Source of the DNA: Chloroflexota bacterium
GTDB lineage: Bacteria > Chloroflexota > Dormibacteria > Aeolococcales > Aeolococcaceae
Assembly (NCBI GenBank): GCA_005889515.1
Contig: VBHE01000132.1
Location: forward strand, 4,121-12,487
Reading direction: 5' to 3'
DNA length: 8,367 bases
The notes under the pieces are model-generated. The model did not search any database and was not told the origin of the DNA. It worked only from the letters and a program-made list of their open reading frames with translations. Position numbers and translations under genes: made by a program. Of this stretch, positions 1 through 6,432 are shown piece after piece. Position 1 is the first letter of the stretch. Each line of letters begins with the position of its first letter.

Positions 1-825
1 CCGGCGGTAGAGGCCCCAGTGCACCCCGACCACCGAGTAGTTCTTGATCAGGACGTGGTTTACGGGGGCGTCGGGGATGCGCCCGCCGGCGAACCCGATC
101 ACGAGGATCCGCCCCTCGAAGGCGATGCAGCGCCGTGAGCGGTCGAAGACGTCGCCGCCCACCGGGTCGTAGATCACGTCGGCGCCGCGCCCCCGGGTCA
201 GCTCCTTGACCACCTCGACGAAGTCCGCGGCGGTGTTGTCGATCGCGGCGTCCGCGCCCATCCGGCGGCACACCTCGGCGCGCTCGGGCCCCGAGGCGGT
301 GGCGATCACCCGAGCGCCGGCGGCGCAGCCGAGCTGGATCGCCGCCGAGCCGACCCCACCCGCACCGCCGTGGACCAGGAGGGTCTCGCCGGGGCGCAGC
401 CGGGCGCGGCGGTGGAGGGCGAGGTGCCCGGTGCCGTAGGTGATGAGCATCGCCGCCGCGACCGCCGCCGGCATCGTGTCCGGCACCGGCATCACGTCGA
501 TCGCGGCGACGCAGACCCGCTCCGCGAGCCCGCCGCGTGGAGGGCTGGCGATCGCCGCCACCCGCTGGCCGACCTTCAGCCCCGCCCCCGAACCGGTGGC
601 GACGACCCGGCCGGCGACCTCGAGACCGGGGGTGAAGGGCAGCGAGGGGCGGTCCTGGTACTGGCCGCGGAGGAGGAGGACGTCGGGAAAGTTGAGCCCG
701 ACCGCCTCGACCTCGACCACCACCTCCCCCGGACCGGGCGCCGGCTCCTCGACGTCCTCGAGACGCAGCACGTCGGTGGCCTCCCCCAGCTCGTGCGCGC
801 GCCAGGCGCGCATCGTCGCGGTCAC
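1..825 (-). CDS. NAD(P)H:quinone oxidoreductase-like zinc-free MDR dehydrogenase (C-terminus outside window)
   Basis: The minus strand encodes 275 residues before the window edge, about 50 short of the usual 325 of this family. The protein is a medium-chain dehydrogenase/reductase of the quinone oxidoreductase type, which reduces quinones or enoyl/enone compounds with NAD(P)H in the cytoplasm. Seen directly: an N-terminal GroES-like half with LNFPD (44-48) and PGLEVAG (66-72), then a Rossmann half whose glycine-rich nucleotide loop is HGGAGGVG (152-159), followed by GADVIYDPVGG (214-224). The structural-zinc cysteine cluster of alcohol dehydrogenases is absent, as expected for zinc-free quinone reductases. 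I chose the GTG at 825 because GGAGG (833-837) lies seven bases before it and it overlaps the thiolase stop as GTGA; an in-frame ATG at 813 is the alternative. It is the third gene of the operon, so its substrate may be a product of the upstream acyl-CoA enzymes, which is inference. Because of the lesion in the thiolase, this frame is continuous with the thiolase start at 1971. Confidence 0.9.
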   Translation of the reverse strand, partial: MTATMRAWRAHELGEATDVLRLEDVEEPAPGPGEVVVEVEAVGLNFPDVLLLRGQYQDRPSLPFTPGLEVAGRVVATGSGAGLKVGQRVAAIASPPRGGLAERVCVAAIDVMPVPDTMPAAVAAAMLITYGTGHLALHRRARLRPGETLLVHGGAGGVGSAAIQLGCAAGARVIATASGPERAEVCRRMGADAAIDNTAADFVEVVKELTRGRGADVIYDPVGGDVFDRSRRCIAFEGRILVIGFAGGRIPDAPVNHVLIKNYSVVGVHWGLYRR

Positions 826-1971
826 GACGCCGCCTCCAGGACCATGACGCAGCTCACGATCCCCGGACCGCCGAGAGTGTGGCAGAGGCCCCGCCGCGCC
901 CCCTCGACCTGGCGGTCGCCGGCGCGGCCGAGGAGCTGGTCGACGACGTCGGCGACCATCCGCACCCCGGTGGCGCCGAATCTCGCCGCCGAGACGGGTG
1001 CGCCCCTCGGCCGCCATCCTGCCGCCCTGACCGCGCCCGCAGAGACCGAGGTCCTCGTAGTTCACGAGCTCGGTGATCGTGAAGCAGTCGTGGCACTCGG
1101 CGACGTCGAGGTCGCGCACCGGCTCGTCGATCCCCGCCTGGGCGTACGCCTGGGCGGCGGCCGCGCGGGTCGCGGGGAAGCCGAGGAAGTCCGATTCGGG
1201 GTCGAACTGGGTCGTGAAGTAGCCGCCGTGGGCGGCGAGCCCCATCCCGGTGAGCAGCGCGTAGGGGCGCCCGGTCCGCTCCGCCGCCTCGCGGGACATC
1301 AGCACCGCGCCGGCGGCGCCGTCGGTCGTCGGGCAGCAGTCATAGAGGCCGAGCGGGGAGGCGACCATCGGGGCCCTGGCCCACTGCTCCTCGGTGATCG
1401 CCTTGCGGAAGTGTGCCCGGGGGTTGCGCGCGCCGTTCTCGTGGTTCTTGAGGGCGACGGCGGCGAGCACCTCGCGGTCGTACCCGTGGACCTCGAGGTA
1501 GCGCGTCCCGAGGAGCGCGAACTGCCCCGGGGCAGTGCGCCCCTTGGCGAGGAGCGGATGGGTCTCGAGGATGTGCCGGGCGAGCAGCGAGCCGCGCGCG
1601 GGCACGTCGCGCATCTTCTCGGCGCCGACCACCAGCGCGGTGTCGTACATCCCCGAGCCGATGGCGAGCGCCGCGGCGCGCACCGCCTCCATCCCGGTGG
1701 TGCAGTAGTTGGCGACACGGGTGGCAGGAATGCCGCGAAGGCCGAGGGGCTCGGCGAGGTCGGTGCCGGCGTCGCCGGCGAGCGCGCTCACCCCCGGAGT
1801 GGCGGTGCCCAGCCAGGCGGCCTCGACCTCGTCACGCGCGACCCCGGCGTCGTCGAGGGCGGCGAGCCCGGCCTCGCAGACCAGCTCGTGGTACCCGCGG
1901 TCGAAGAGCTCGCCGAAGCGCGTCTCGCCGACGCCGACGACCGCCACCTCGCGGGCCAGGCGTCCGCTCAC
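822..1971 (-). pseudogene. SCP-x/nondecarboxylating thiolase, frameshifted by an internal deletion of about 44 nt
   Basis: Thiolases cleave 3-oxoacyl-CoA or condense acyl-CoAs; the SCP-x subgroup often pairs with DUF35 proteins. Starting from GTG 1971 (GGAGG at 1979-1983, seven bases upstream) the frame gives a good thiolase for 331 residues: nucleophile Cys90 in NYCTTGMEA, VVGAEKMRD (114-122), and HDCFTITELVNYEDLG (294-309), ending GRMAAEGRTRLGGEI. The family then normally continues with about 15 residues (type PVNPSGGLKxxGHPV) carrying the conserved GHP histidine, but the sequence jumps straight to GATGVRMVADVVDQLLGRAG in another frame, ending LGGPGIVSCVMVLEAAS and TGA at 822-824. The span is 1150 nt; adding 44 nt gives 1194, exactly 398 codons, so one 44-nt loss near 978 explains both the missing motif and the shift. 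As read, the enzyme should be inactive. The intact form would be 397 residues, the normal length. An assembly or sequencing error is the main alternative to a true pseudogene. It sits between the HMGCS/DUF35 gene (overlap 1968-1971) and the dehydrogenase (overlap 822-825). Confidence 0.85.
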
Positions 1972-3386
1972 GATGCTTCCTCCGTCGGGAGCAGCTTCCA
2001 GAAGTAGTGGGCGAGACCACCGCCGTCGTGGAGGCGGCGGAGCACCAGGCGCACCGGCATCCCGGCGTGGACCGGCCCGGGCGGGGCCGCGGCCAGCTGG
2101 CCGAAGAAGCGTCCCCCGCCCTCCATCTCGGCGACCGCCATCACCGTCGGCGGCTCCGGGCTCGGGAAGACGTGGTCCTCGGTCCAGGTGACCACCCGGC
2201 CGCGGCGGGCCAGCCGCCGCTCGACGAGCTCGCGACCGCCGCAGGAGGTGCACAGGGGGCGGCGCGGATAGGCGAACCAGCCGCAGGCGGGGCACTCGCT
2301 GCCGACCAGCCGCAGCTCGTCGCCGCCCTCGCGCCAGAGCAGGGCCGTCGAGGAGTAGGGGTTGAGCGGCTCCGCGCCGAGGCGGCCGCGCAGCCGCAGG
2401 AAGCGAGCATAGGACGGGATCTCCTCGCCCCCGGGGGCCTCGAGCCCGCTCCCACCGCCGGCCCGCCAGGCCTCGACCCCGGCCGCCACCCGCCACAGCA
2501 GCGCATCGGCGCCCCCGCCGGCGGTCGCCACCTGGACCACGAGGTCGCCGGGCGCGGCCCGGTCGAGGGCGGCGGCGAACGCCACCCAGGGGGACGCGCT
2601 GCCGCAGTCGCCGGCGGCCGCGAGCGCGCGAACCGACGCCTCGGTCGCCCCGGCGGGCACCCCGGCGGCCTCGACCGCCTGGGCGAGCAGCCGCTGCTCG
2701 GCGGTGCCCGCGGCCACCGCGCTCAGATGGCCGGGATCGATCCCGGCCTCCGCGCAGACCCGCTCCACCGCGGCGCGCACTCCCGGCCCCAGGGTCAGGC
2801 GGGGGGCGAAGGCGGGGTCGGCCCGGCGAACGTCCTCCTCGCCACTGGGGCGCCAGGCGTCGGGGAGGTCGCCCGCCACCGAGGCGGAGCCGAGCAGCTC
2901 GGCGAGGTCGCTCGCGGCCGCGGGCCCCAGCCGGGCGGCGGCGCCGGCGTCGCCGAGGACGGGCTCGAGGTCGCTCCCGGGCTCGGCGTCGCGACGGTCG
3001 GCGGCGGCGACGAGCACCTCTGCGCCGTGGGCGCGGACCCGGTCGGCGGCGATGAGCGCCGCGGCGGCGCCGGAGCGGAGCGAGCCGCCGAGGTCGGCGG
3101 TGAGCAGGCCGGGGCCGAGGTCGAGGACGGCGCAGAGCACCGAGCTGGTGGCGCGCTCGGCGTCGGGCGCGGTCGTGCCCGCCACGTAGAGCGCGCCGGC
3201 CCCGGCGGTCGGGAGCCGGTCCAGGGCGTCCGCGGCGAGGGTGAGGCTGTCCTCGTCGTGCCCGGCGACCGGGCGGGACCCCGGCCCCGCTCGCCGGCCC
3301 CAGGCCCGCGACCACTCGGCGCGGCCGAGGCGCCAGCGGGGCAGAGCGACGGTGAGCGCGCGCAGACCCGCACCCGGAACGCTCAT
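1968..3386 (-). CDS. HMG-CoA-synthase-like protein fused to C-terminal DUF35 (zinc ribbon plus OB fold)
   Basis: The product is 472 residues from ATG 3386. A purine-rich GGAGGAG (3396-3402) nine bases upstream supports this over an in-frame start 24 codons earlier, whose extra residues are low-complexity Arg/Gly. Residues 1 to about 310 resemble the thiolase-fold HMG-CoA synthase/KAS III superfamily, with the glycine-rich GDCGSASPWVAFAAALD (259-275) and ATAGGGADALL (287-297). Residues from about 320 form DUF35: an entry helix (IPSYARFLRLRGRL), a zinc ribbon with Cys365, Cys368, Cys379 and Cys382, then an OB fold ending FWKLLPTEEAS. Where the synthase nucleophile Cys is expected the sequence reads DLGGSLRSGAAA (98-109), and the usual catalytic His region reads AVAAGTAEQR (223-232), so neither residue is evident. 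From known families, DUF35 proteins bind and channel CoA intermediates in the archaeal thiolase/HMGCS complex and support thiolase-like enzymes in steroid degradation. I infer this protein is a scaffold or CoA-handling partner of the thiolase encoded next to it. It is the first gene of the operon. Confidence 0.85.
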   Translation of the reverse strand: MSVPGAGLRALTVALPRWRLGRAEWSRAWGRRAGPGSRPVAGHDEDSLTLAADALDRLPTAGAGALYVAGTTAPDAERATSSVLCAVLDLGPGLLTADLGGSLRSGAAAALIAADRVRAHGAEVLVAAADRRDAEPGSDLEPVLGDAGAAARLGPAAASDLAELLGSASVAGDLPDAWRPSGEEDVRRADPAFAPRLTLGPGVRAAVERVCAEAGIDPGHLSAVAAGTAEQRLLAQAVEAAGVPAGATEASVRALAAAGDCGSASPWVAFAAALDRAAPGDLVVQVATAGGGADALLWRVAAGVEAWRAGGGSGLEAPGGEEIPSYARFLRLRGRLGAEPLNPYSSTALLWREGGDELRLVGSECPACGWFAYPRRPLCTSCGGRELVERRLARRGRVVTWTEDHVFPSPEPPTVMAVAEMEGGGRFFGQLAAAPPGPVHAGMPVRLVLRRLHDGGGLAHYFWKLLPTEEAS

Positions 3387-3460
3387 GTGAGCCCGCTCCT
3401 CCACTCCACGGCGGCCCCGCCGCCCGGCGCCACCATCTCCCGGACGTCGCGGTCGCACCC

Positions 3461-3466
3461 ATCATA
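3461..3466 (-). promoter_or_regulatory. Predicted -10 element of the HMGCS/thiolase/dehydrogenase operon
   Basis: The minus strand reads TATGAT, one mismatch from the sigma-70-type consensus TATAAT, in otherwise very GC-rich DNA. Transcription would start near 3454 and leave a 5' leader of about 68 nt before the ATG at 3386. No good -35 hexamer lies 16-18 bases upstream: that position reads about ATAGGG, and a TTGCCG lies 23 bases away. The promoter may therefore depend on an activator or on the adjacent G-tract structure. This is a motif-based prediction. Confidence 0.45.
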
Positions 3467-3467
3467 T

Positions 3468-3486
3468 CCCCCACCCACCCACCCCC
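3468..3486 (-). other. G-quadruplex motif in the operon promoter
   Basis: The minus strand reads GGGGGTGGGTGGGTGGGGG: four G-runs of three or more separated by single T loops. This is the type known to form very stable parallel quadruplexes; the plus strand is the matching C-rich i-motif type. It ends one base before the TATGAT box, so it fills the spacer between -35 and -10 on the non-template strand of the operon. Formation could block or favour polymerase binding. The pattern is seen directly; the function is inferred. Confidence 0.7.
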
Positions 3487-3574
3487 TATCGGCAAGCCAC
3501 CCTCGATCGGGCGCCGGGGCCGGAGTTGACCGCCGCGCCGCCGCCACCGCGCCCGGTCGCGACGGCGGCTCGCG

Positions 3575-4648
3575 GTGCTCTGCGCGGTGGCCCTGGGCGG
3601 CGCCTCGATCGCCGTGGCCGCCGTCGCCGCGAGCGGCTCGGGACCGGCCGCCCGGCATCCCCTGGTCGCCTCCACCAGGCGGGAGCCCGCGGACGCTCCG
3701 GTCACCCCGGACGCGACCCCCGAGTCCGACGGCGCGGCCGACCCGGAGGACGTCACCGCCACCTCGAGCGCCCGGCCCGCCACAGCCCCTCCCCAGGACG
3801 CAGCCCCGGGGCACAGCCAGGGTGGCGCCGCGCCGCCGCCGCCGCGCGCCGGGCCCTTGGTGAACGTCCCGATCCTCCTCTACCACTACATCCGCGGCAA
3901 TCCACGGGCGAGCGACCGCGAGGGCTTCCGCCTCTCGGTCACCCCGGCGAACCTCGAGCAGCAGATGGGTCTGCTCGCCGCCGACGGGGCGCACACCGTC
4001 TCCCTCGACGACGTCATGCGGGCACTGAGCGGCGGCCCGCCGCTGCCCGCGCGTCCGGTGGTGCTCACCTTCGACGACGGCCACGACGACTTCGCCTTCC
4101 GGGCGGTGCCGGTGCTCCAGTCGTACGGCTTCTCCGCCACCGCCTTCGTGGTGCCGGGATTCCTGGGACGATCGAGCTACCTGAGCCTCGCCCAGCTGCA
4201 CGGCGTGGTCGCCGCGGGGATGACGATCGGGGCCCACACCATGCACCACGTCGACCTCGCGGCGGTGGCGGCGTCGGTGGCGACGGACGAGATCTCCCGG
4301 TCGCGCACGGTGCTCCAGGCGCTCACCGGACAGCAGGTCCTCGACTTCGCCTATCCCTACGGGATCTTCACCGCCCGGGTCATCGGGATGGTGCGGCAGG
4401 CGGGTTTCCGCGACGCGAGCACCACCGAGCCGGGGACGCGCCAGTACGCCTCACAGCCCTTCCTGCTGCGCCGCATCGAGGTGAGCGGCTACGACACCCT
4501 GAGCTCGTTCGCCCGCAAGGCGGGGCTGCCGCCGCCGCCGCGCGGATTCGTCCCGCCCTCGCCCTCCGCGTCGCCGCCGGGCTCCCCGTCGCCGTCGCCG
4601 TCGCCGTCGCCGAGCGCCACCGCGGACATCCGCCCGCTCGGTCAGTAG
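3575..4648 (+). CDS. Exported polysaccharide deacetylase (NodB/CE4 fold) with Ser/Pro tail
   Basis: CE4 enzymes remove N- or O-acetyl groups from chitin-like, peptidoglycan or exopolysaccharide chains using a divalent metal. The 357-residue frame shows a hydrophobic start (1-20), a disordered Pro/Ala/Asp-rich linker (about 24-94), then the NodB domain (about 95-315). Motif 1 is TFDDG (165-169, base Asp167 and metal-binding Asp168). Motif 2 is HTMHH (221-225; His221 and His225 complete the metal triad). Motif 3 is YPYG (260-263), and LLRRIEVSG (297-305) follows near the end. A tail of SP repeats (about 328-347) follows and may span the cell wall. The start is uncertain: GTG 3575 is the only start codon in frame after the stop at 3527, it lacks a convincing ribosome site and leaves the signal segment with no positive charge, yet the frame upstream (3530-3574) encodes an Arg-rich stretch just like a signal n-region. 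The gene is convergent with the flavin oxidoreductase and its last 7 nt overlap it. Target polymer is unknown. Confidence 0.88.
   Translation: MLCAVALGGASIAVAAVAASGSGPAARHPLVASTRREPADAPVTPDATPESDGAADPEDVTATSSARPATAPPQDAAPGHSQGGAAPPPPRAGPLVNVPILLYHYIRGNPRASDREGFRLSVTPANLEQQMGLLAADGAHTVSLDDVMRALSGGPPLPARPVVLTFDDGHDDFAFRAVPVLQSYGFSATAFVVPGFLGRSSYLSLAQLHGVVAAGMTIGAHTMHHVDLAAVAASVATDEISRSRTVLQALTGQQVLDFAYPYGIFTARVIGMVRQAGFRDASTTEPGTRQYASQPFLLRRIEVSGYDTLSSFARKAGLPPPPRGFVPPSPSASPPGSPSPSPSPSPSATADIRPLGQ
4588..4611 (+). repeat. Four tandem copies of hexamer GTCGCC in the deacetylase tail
   Basis: Four perfect GTCGCC units run head to tail and encode part of the (Ser-Pro)n tail. Hexamer units keep the reading frame, so slippage would lengthen or shorten the tail by two residues at a time without breaking the protein. 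Confidence 0.8.
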
Positions 4649-6378
4649 GGCGACGCGTCGCCGAACATCTCCGGGAGCCGTTGGGCGAGGGGGAAGTCGC
4701 CGTCGATCCCGAGCTGGCCGTCGACCAGCGCCCGGTTCGAGCTCAGCTCGCCGGCGGCGATGCGGACGAAGACGGCGACCGGCATGCGGAAGGTGATCGC
4801 CGGCGCGGGGGCCAGCCCGCGGTGGGCCCGGGCGGCGCCGCCGGCGACGCGCACGAACCAGGGCCGGGCCCCGTCGGCGCCGTCGAGCACGTACTGGATG
4901 TCGCCGTGGAAGCCGCCGGCGTGCTCGGGACGGAAGTTGCGCGCCATGCCGTTGAAGAGCATCCAGAGGCCGGCGGGCGAGCCGGCGGTCCGGCTCAGCG
5001 CGGCGTCGCTCCGCCCCCGGACCGCGCGGGAGAGCGCCGCCCGGGTCGCCGAGCGCCCCGCCCTCGCCGCCGCCCGGCGCAGGTGGGTCCGGCCGTCGAC
5101 GGACGCGGTGGCGTGCGACCACGGCTCGCCGGTGGTGCTCACCACGTAGGCGGGGTCGACCGACTCCGGGGGTCGCGGCGGCGGACGCCGCGCCAGCGCA
5201 CGCTCGCAGTGCTCGGCGAGCCGCTCGCGCCGTCTCGCATCCTCGGCGTCGGCCTCCTCCGCGAACCCGGGAAGCACCTCGCGCCCGAAGAGCTCGAGGG
5301 ACTCGCAGATGTGCTCGTGGCGGTTGCGCCCCGACTGGGAGACGAGGATCACCTGGTTGACGCCCGCGGCCTGGTAGCGCTCGAGCAGCCCGCGGACCTG
5401 CGCCGGGGTCCCGATGGCGCCACGGAGCGATCCCATCCCCCGCTCCAGCAGCTTCATCCCGAGCGGCGCGTCCTCGGCGTTGACGATCTCCCGGGTGAAG
5501 CCGCGGCGGCCGCGGTTGCTGCCGAACTCGTCCCAGACGCTGGTCCGCGCCGGGCGGTGGTCGCCGAAGACGTAGTAGTGGGCGAGCGAGTAGCCGAAGA
5601 AGTGGGCGCCGTCGATTCCCCGCTCGATCGCCGTCTGCTCGTCCTGGTGGCACATGAAGGGCAGCACCACGGCGACGTTGGGGTTGACCGCGAAGCCGGC
5701 GGGCACGCACTCGTCGGAGGCGAGGATGGCGTGGTAGTCGTCGACCCAGCGGCGCGCCTCCTCGGGCTCGACGAAGGAGAAGGCGAGGGCGCCGATCCCG
5801 CGGCGGGCGGCGAGCAGGATGGTGTCGCGGCGGCTGCAGGCAACCCAGAGCGGAGGGTGCGGCTTCTGCTTGGGCTTGGGCACGACGTTGCGCGGCGGCA
5901 CCGAGAGGAAGCGGCCGCGATGCCCGGCGAAGGGCTCCTCGACCATCATCCGGGTGACCACGTCGAGCGCCTCGGTCCACTGGGCGCGCTTCGACTCGCG
6001 GTCGACGCCGAAGCCGCCCAGCTCCATCTGCGAGCTCGACTCGCCGGTGCCGAAGTCGACGCGGCCACCGCTGAGCAGGTCGAGGGTGGCGATGAGCTCC
6101 GCCACCCGCGCCGGGTGGTTGAAGCCCGGGGGCAGCTGGACGATGCCGTGGCCGAGGCGGATGCGCCGGGTGCGCTGGCTGGCGGCGGCGAGGAAGACCT
6201 CGGGCGCCGAGGAGTGCGAGTACTCCTCGAGGAAGTGGTGCTCGACCTCCCAGACGTGGTCGATGCCGATGCGGTCGGCGAGCTCCACCTGCTCGAGGGC
6301 GTCATTGAGGAGCCTCTCCTCCGCCCCCTCCTCCCACGGCCGCGGCAGCTGGTGCTCGTAGAAGATCCCGAACCGCAT
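4642..6378 (-). CDS. LLM-class flavin-dependent oxidoreductase fused to C-terminal SCP2 sterol-carrier domain
   Basis: The 578-residue product begins at ATG 6378 with MRFGIFYEHQLPRPW, a typical bacterial luciferase-like (LLM) N-terminus. The TIM-barrel part (1 to about 370) carries HVWEVEHHF (41-49), LLSGGRVDFGTG (101-112) and a C-terminal barrel section GTPAQVRGLLERYQAAGVNQ (323-342). These enzymes use reduced FMN or F420 to oxidise aldehydes, ketones, alkanes or related substrates. A charged, Arg/Ala-rich linker (about 371-465) leads to a domain at about 468-578 with SCP2 features: a GDIQYVLDG strand (492-500), PWFVRVAGG (506-514), the ITFRMPVAVFVRIAAGEL helix entry (528-545) and GQLGIDGDFPLAQRLPEMF (554-572). 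SCP2 domains bind sterols, fatty acids or acyl-CoA in a hydrophobic tunnel. LLM proteins usually have about 300-400 residues, so the tail is an added domain. I infer it presents a lipophilic substrate to the flavin site. GGAGGGG (6394-6400) is 15 bases from the start, rather far; a leaderless start is possible. The gene is divergent from phaC. The exact substrate and cofactor are not visible. Confidence 0.88.
   Translation of the reverse strand: MRFGIFYEHQLPRPWEEGAEERLLNDALEQVELADRIGIDHVWEVEHHFLEEYSHSSAPEVFLAAASQRTRRIRLGHGIVQLPPGFNHPARVAELIATLDLLSGGRVDFGTGESSSQMELGGFGVDRESKRAQWTEALDVVTRMMVEEPFAGHRGRFLSVPPRNVVPKPKQKPHPPLWVACSRRDTILLAARRGIGALAFSFVEPEEARRWVDDYHAILASDECVPAGFAVNPNVAVVLPFMCHQDEQTAIERGIDGAHFFGYSLAHYYVFGDHRPARTSVWDEFGSNRGRRGFTREIVNAEDAPLGMKLLERGMGSLRGAIGTPAQVRGLLERYQAAGVNQVILVSQSGRNRHEHICESLELFGREVLPGFAEEADAEDARRRERLAEHCERALARRPPPRPPESVDPAYVVSTTGEPWSHATASVDGRTHLRRAAARAGRSATRAALSRAVRGRSDAALSRTAGSPAGLWMLFNGMARNFRPEHAGGFHGDIQYVLDGADGARPWFVRVAGGAARAHRGLAPAPAITFRMPVAVFVRIAAGELSSNRALVDGQLGIDGDFPLAQRLPEMFGDASPY
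4649..4662. repeat. 14-bp perfect palindrome at the convergent gene junction
   Basis: GGCGACGCGTCGCC is identical to its reverse complement. It begins at the base after the deacetylase TAG stop and lies inside the last codons of the flavin oxidoreductase (encoding Gly-Asp-Ala-Ser-Pro). As RNA from either strand it could fold as a 5-bp stem with a CGCG loop. No T-tract follows, so it is at best a weak or factor-assisted bidirectional terminator; chance in GC-rich code is possible. Confidence 0.4.
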
Positions 6379-6432
6379 GCGGGTATCGTAGTGCCCCTCC
6401 GGCAACAGGCTGGACCAGCGGAGGGCAGGCTG
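6379..6432. promoter_or_regulatory. 54-bp divergent intergenic region between the LLM-SCP2 gene and phaC
   Basis: Both genes must be driven from here or from within each other. On the minus strand TACGAT (6385-6390, matching TANNNT) ends six bases before the ATG, where transcription would begin at about the start codon itself. The same bases read on the plus strand give TATCGT (6384-6389), a possible weak -10 for phaC. No clear -35 box is visible for either direction. GGAGGG (6420-6425) seven bases before the phaC ATG is its ribosome site. Confidence 0.4.

Noticed and set aside
370..2007. A 545-codon plus-strand frame
   Set aside because: It is antisense to the thiolase and dehydrogenase, low-complexity, with no recognisable motif.
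3526..3554. TTGACC as a -35 box for the deacetylase
   Set aside because: The position 17 bases downstream reads GCGCCC, nothing like a -10 element.
2007..3863. A 618-codon plus-strand frame
   Set aside because: It is antisense to the HMGCS/DUF35 gene and then runs in the wrong frame into the deacetylase; repeated Gly/Ala/Arg composition marks it as a shadow.
3383..4249. A 288-codon minus-strand frame opposite the deacetylase
   Set aside because: The deacetylase on the other strand has full NodB motifs; this frame has His/Arg/Gly-rich shadow composition and no family resemblance.
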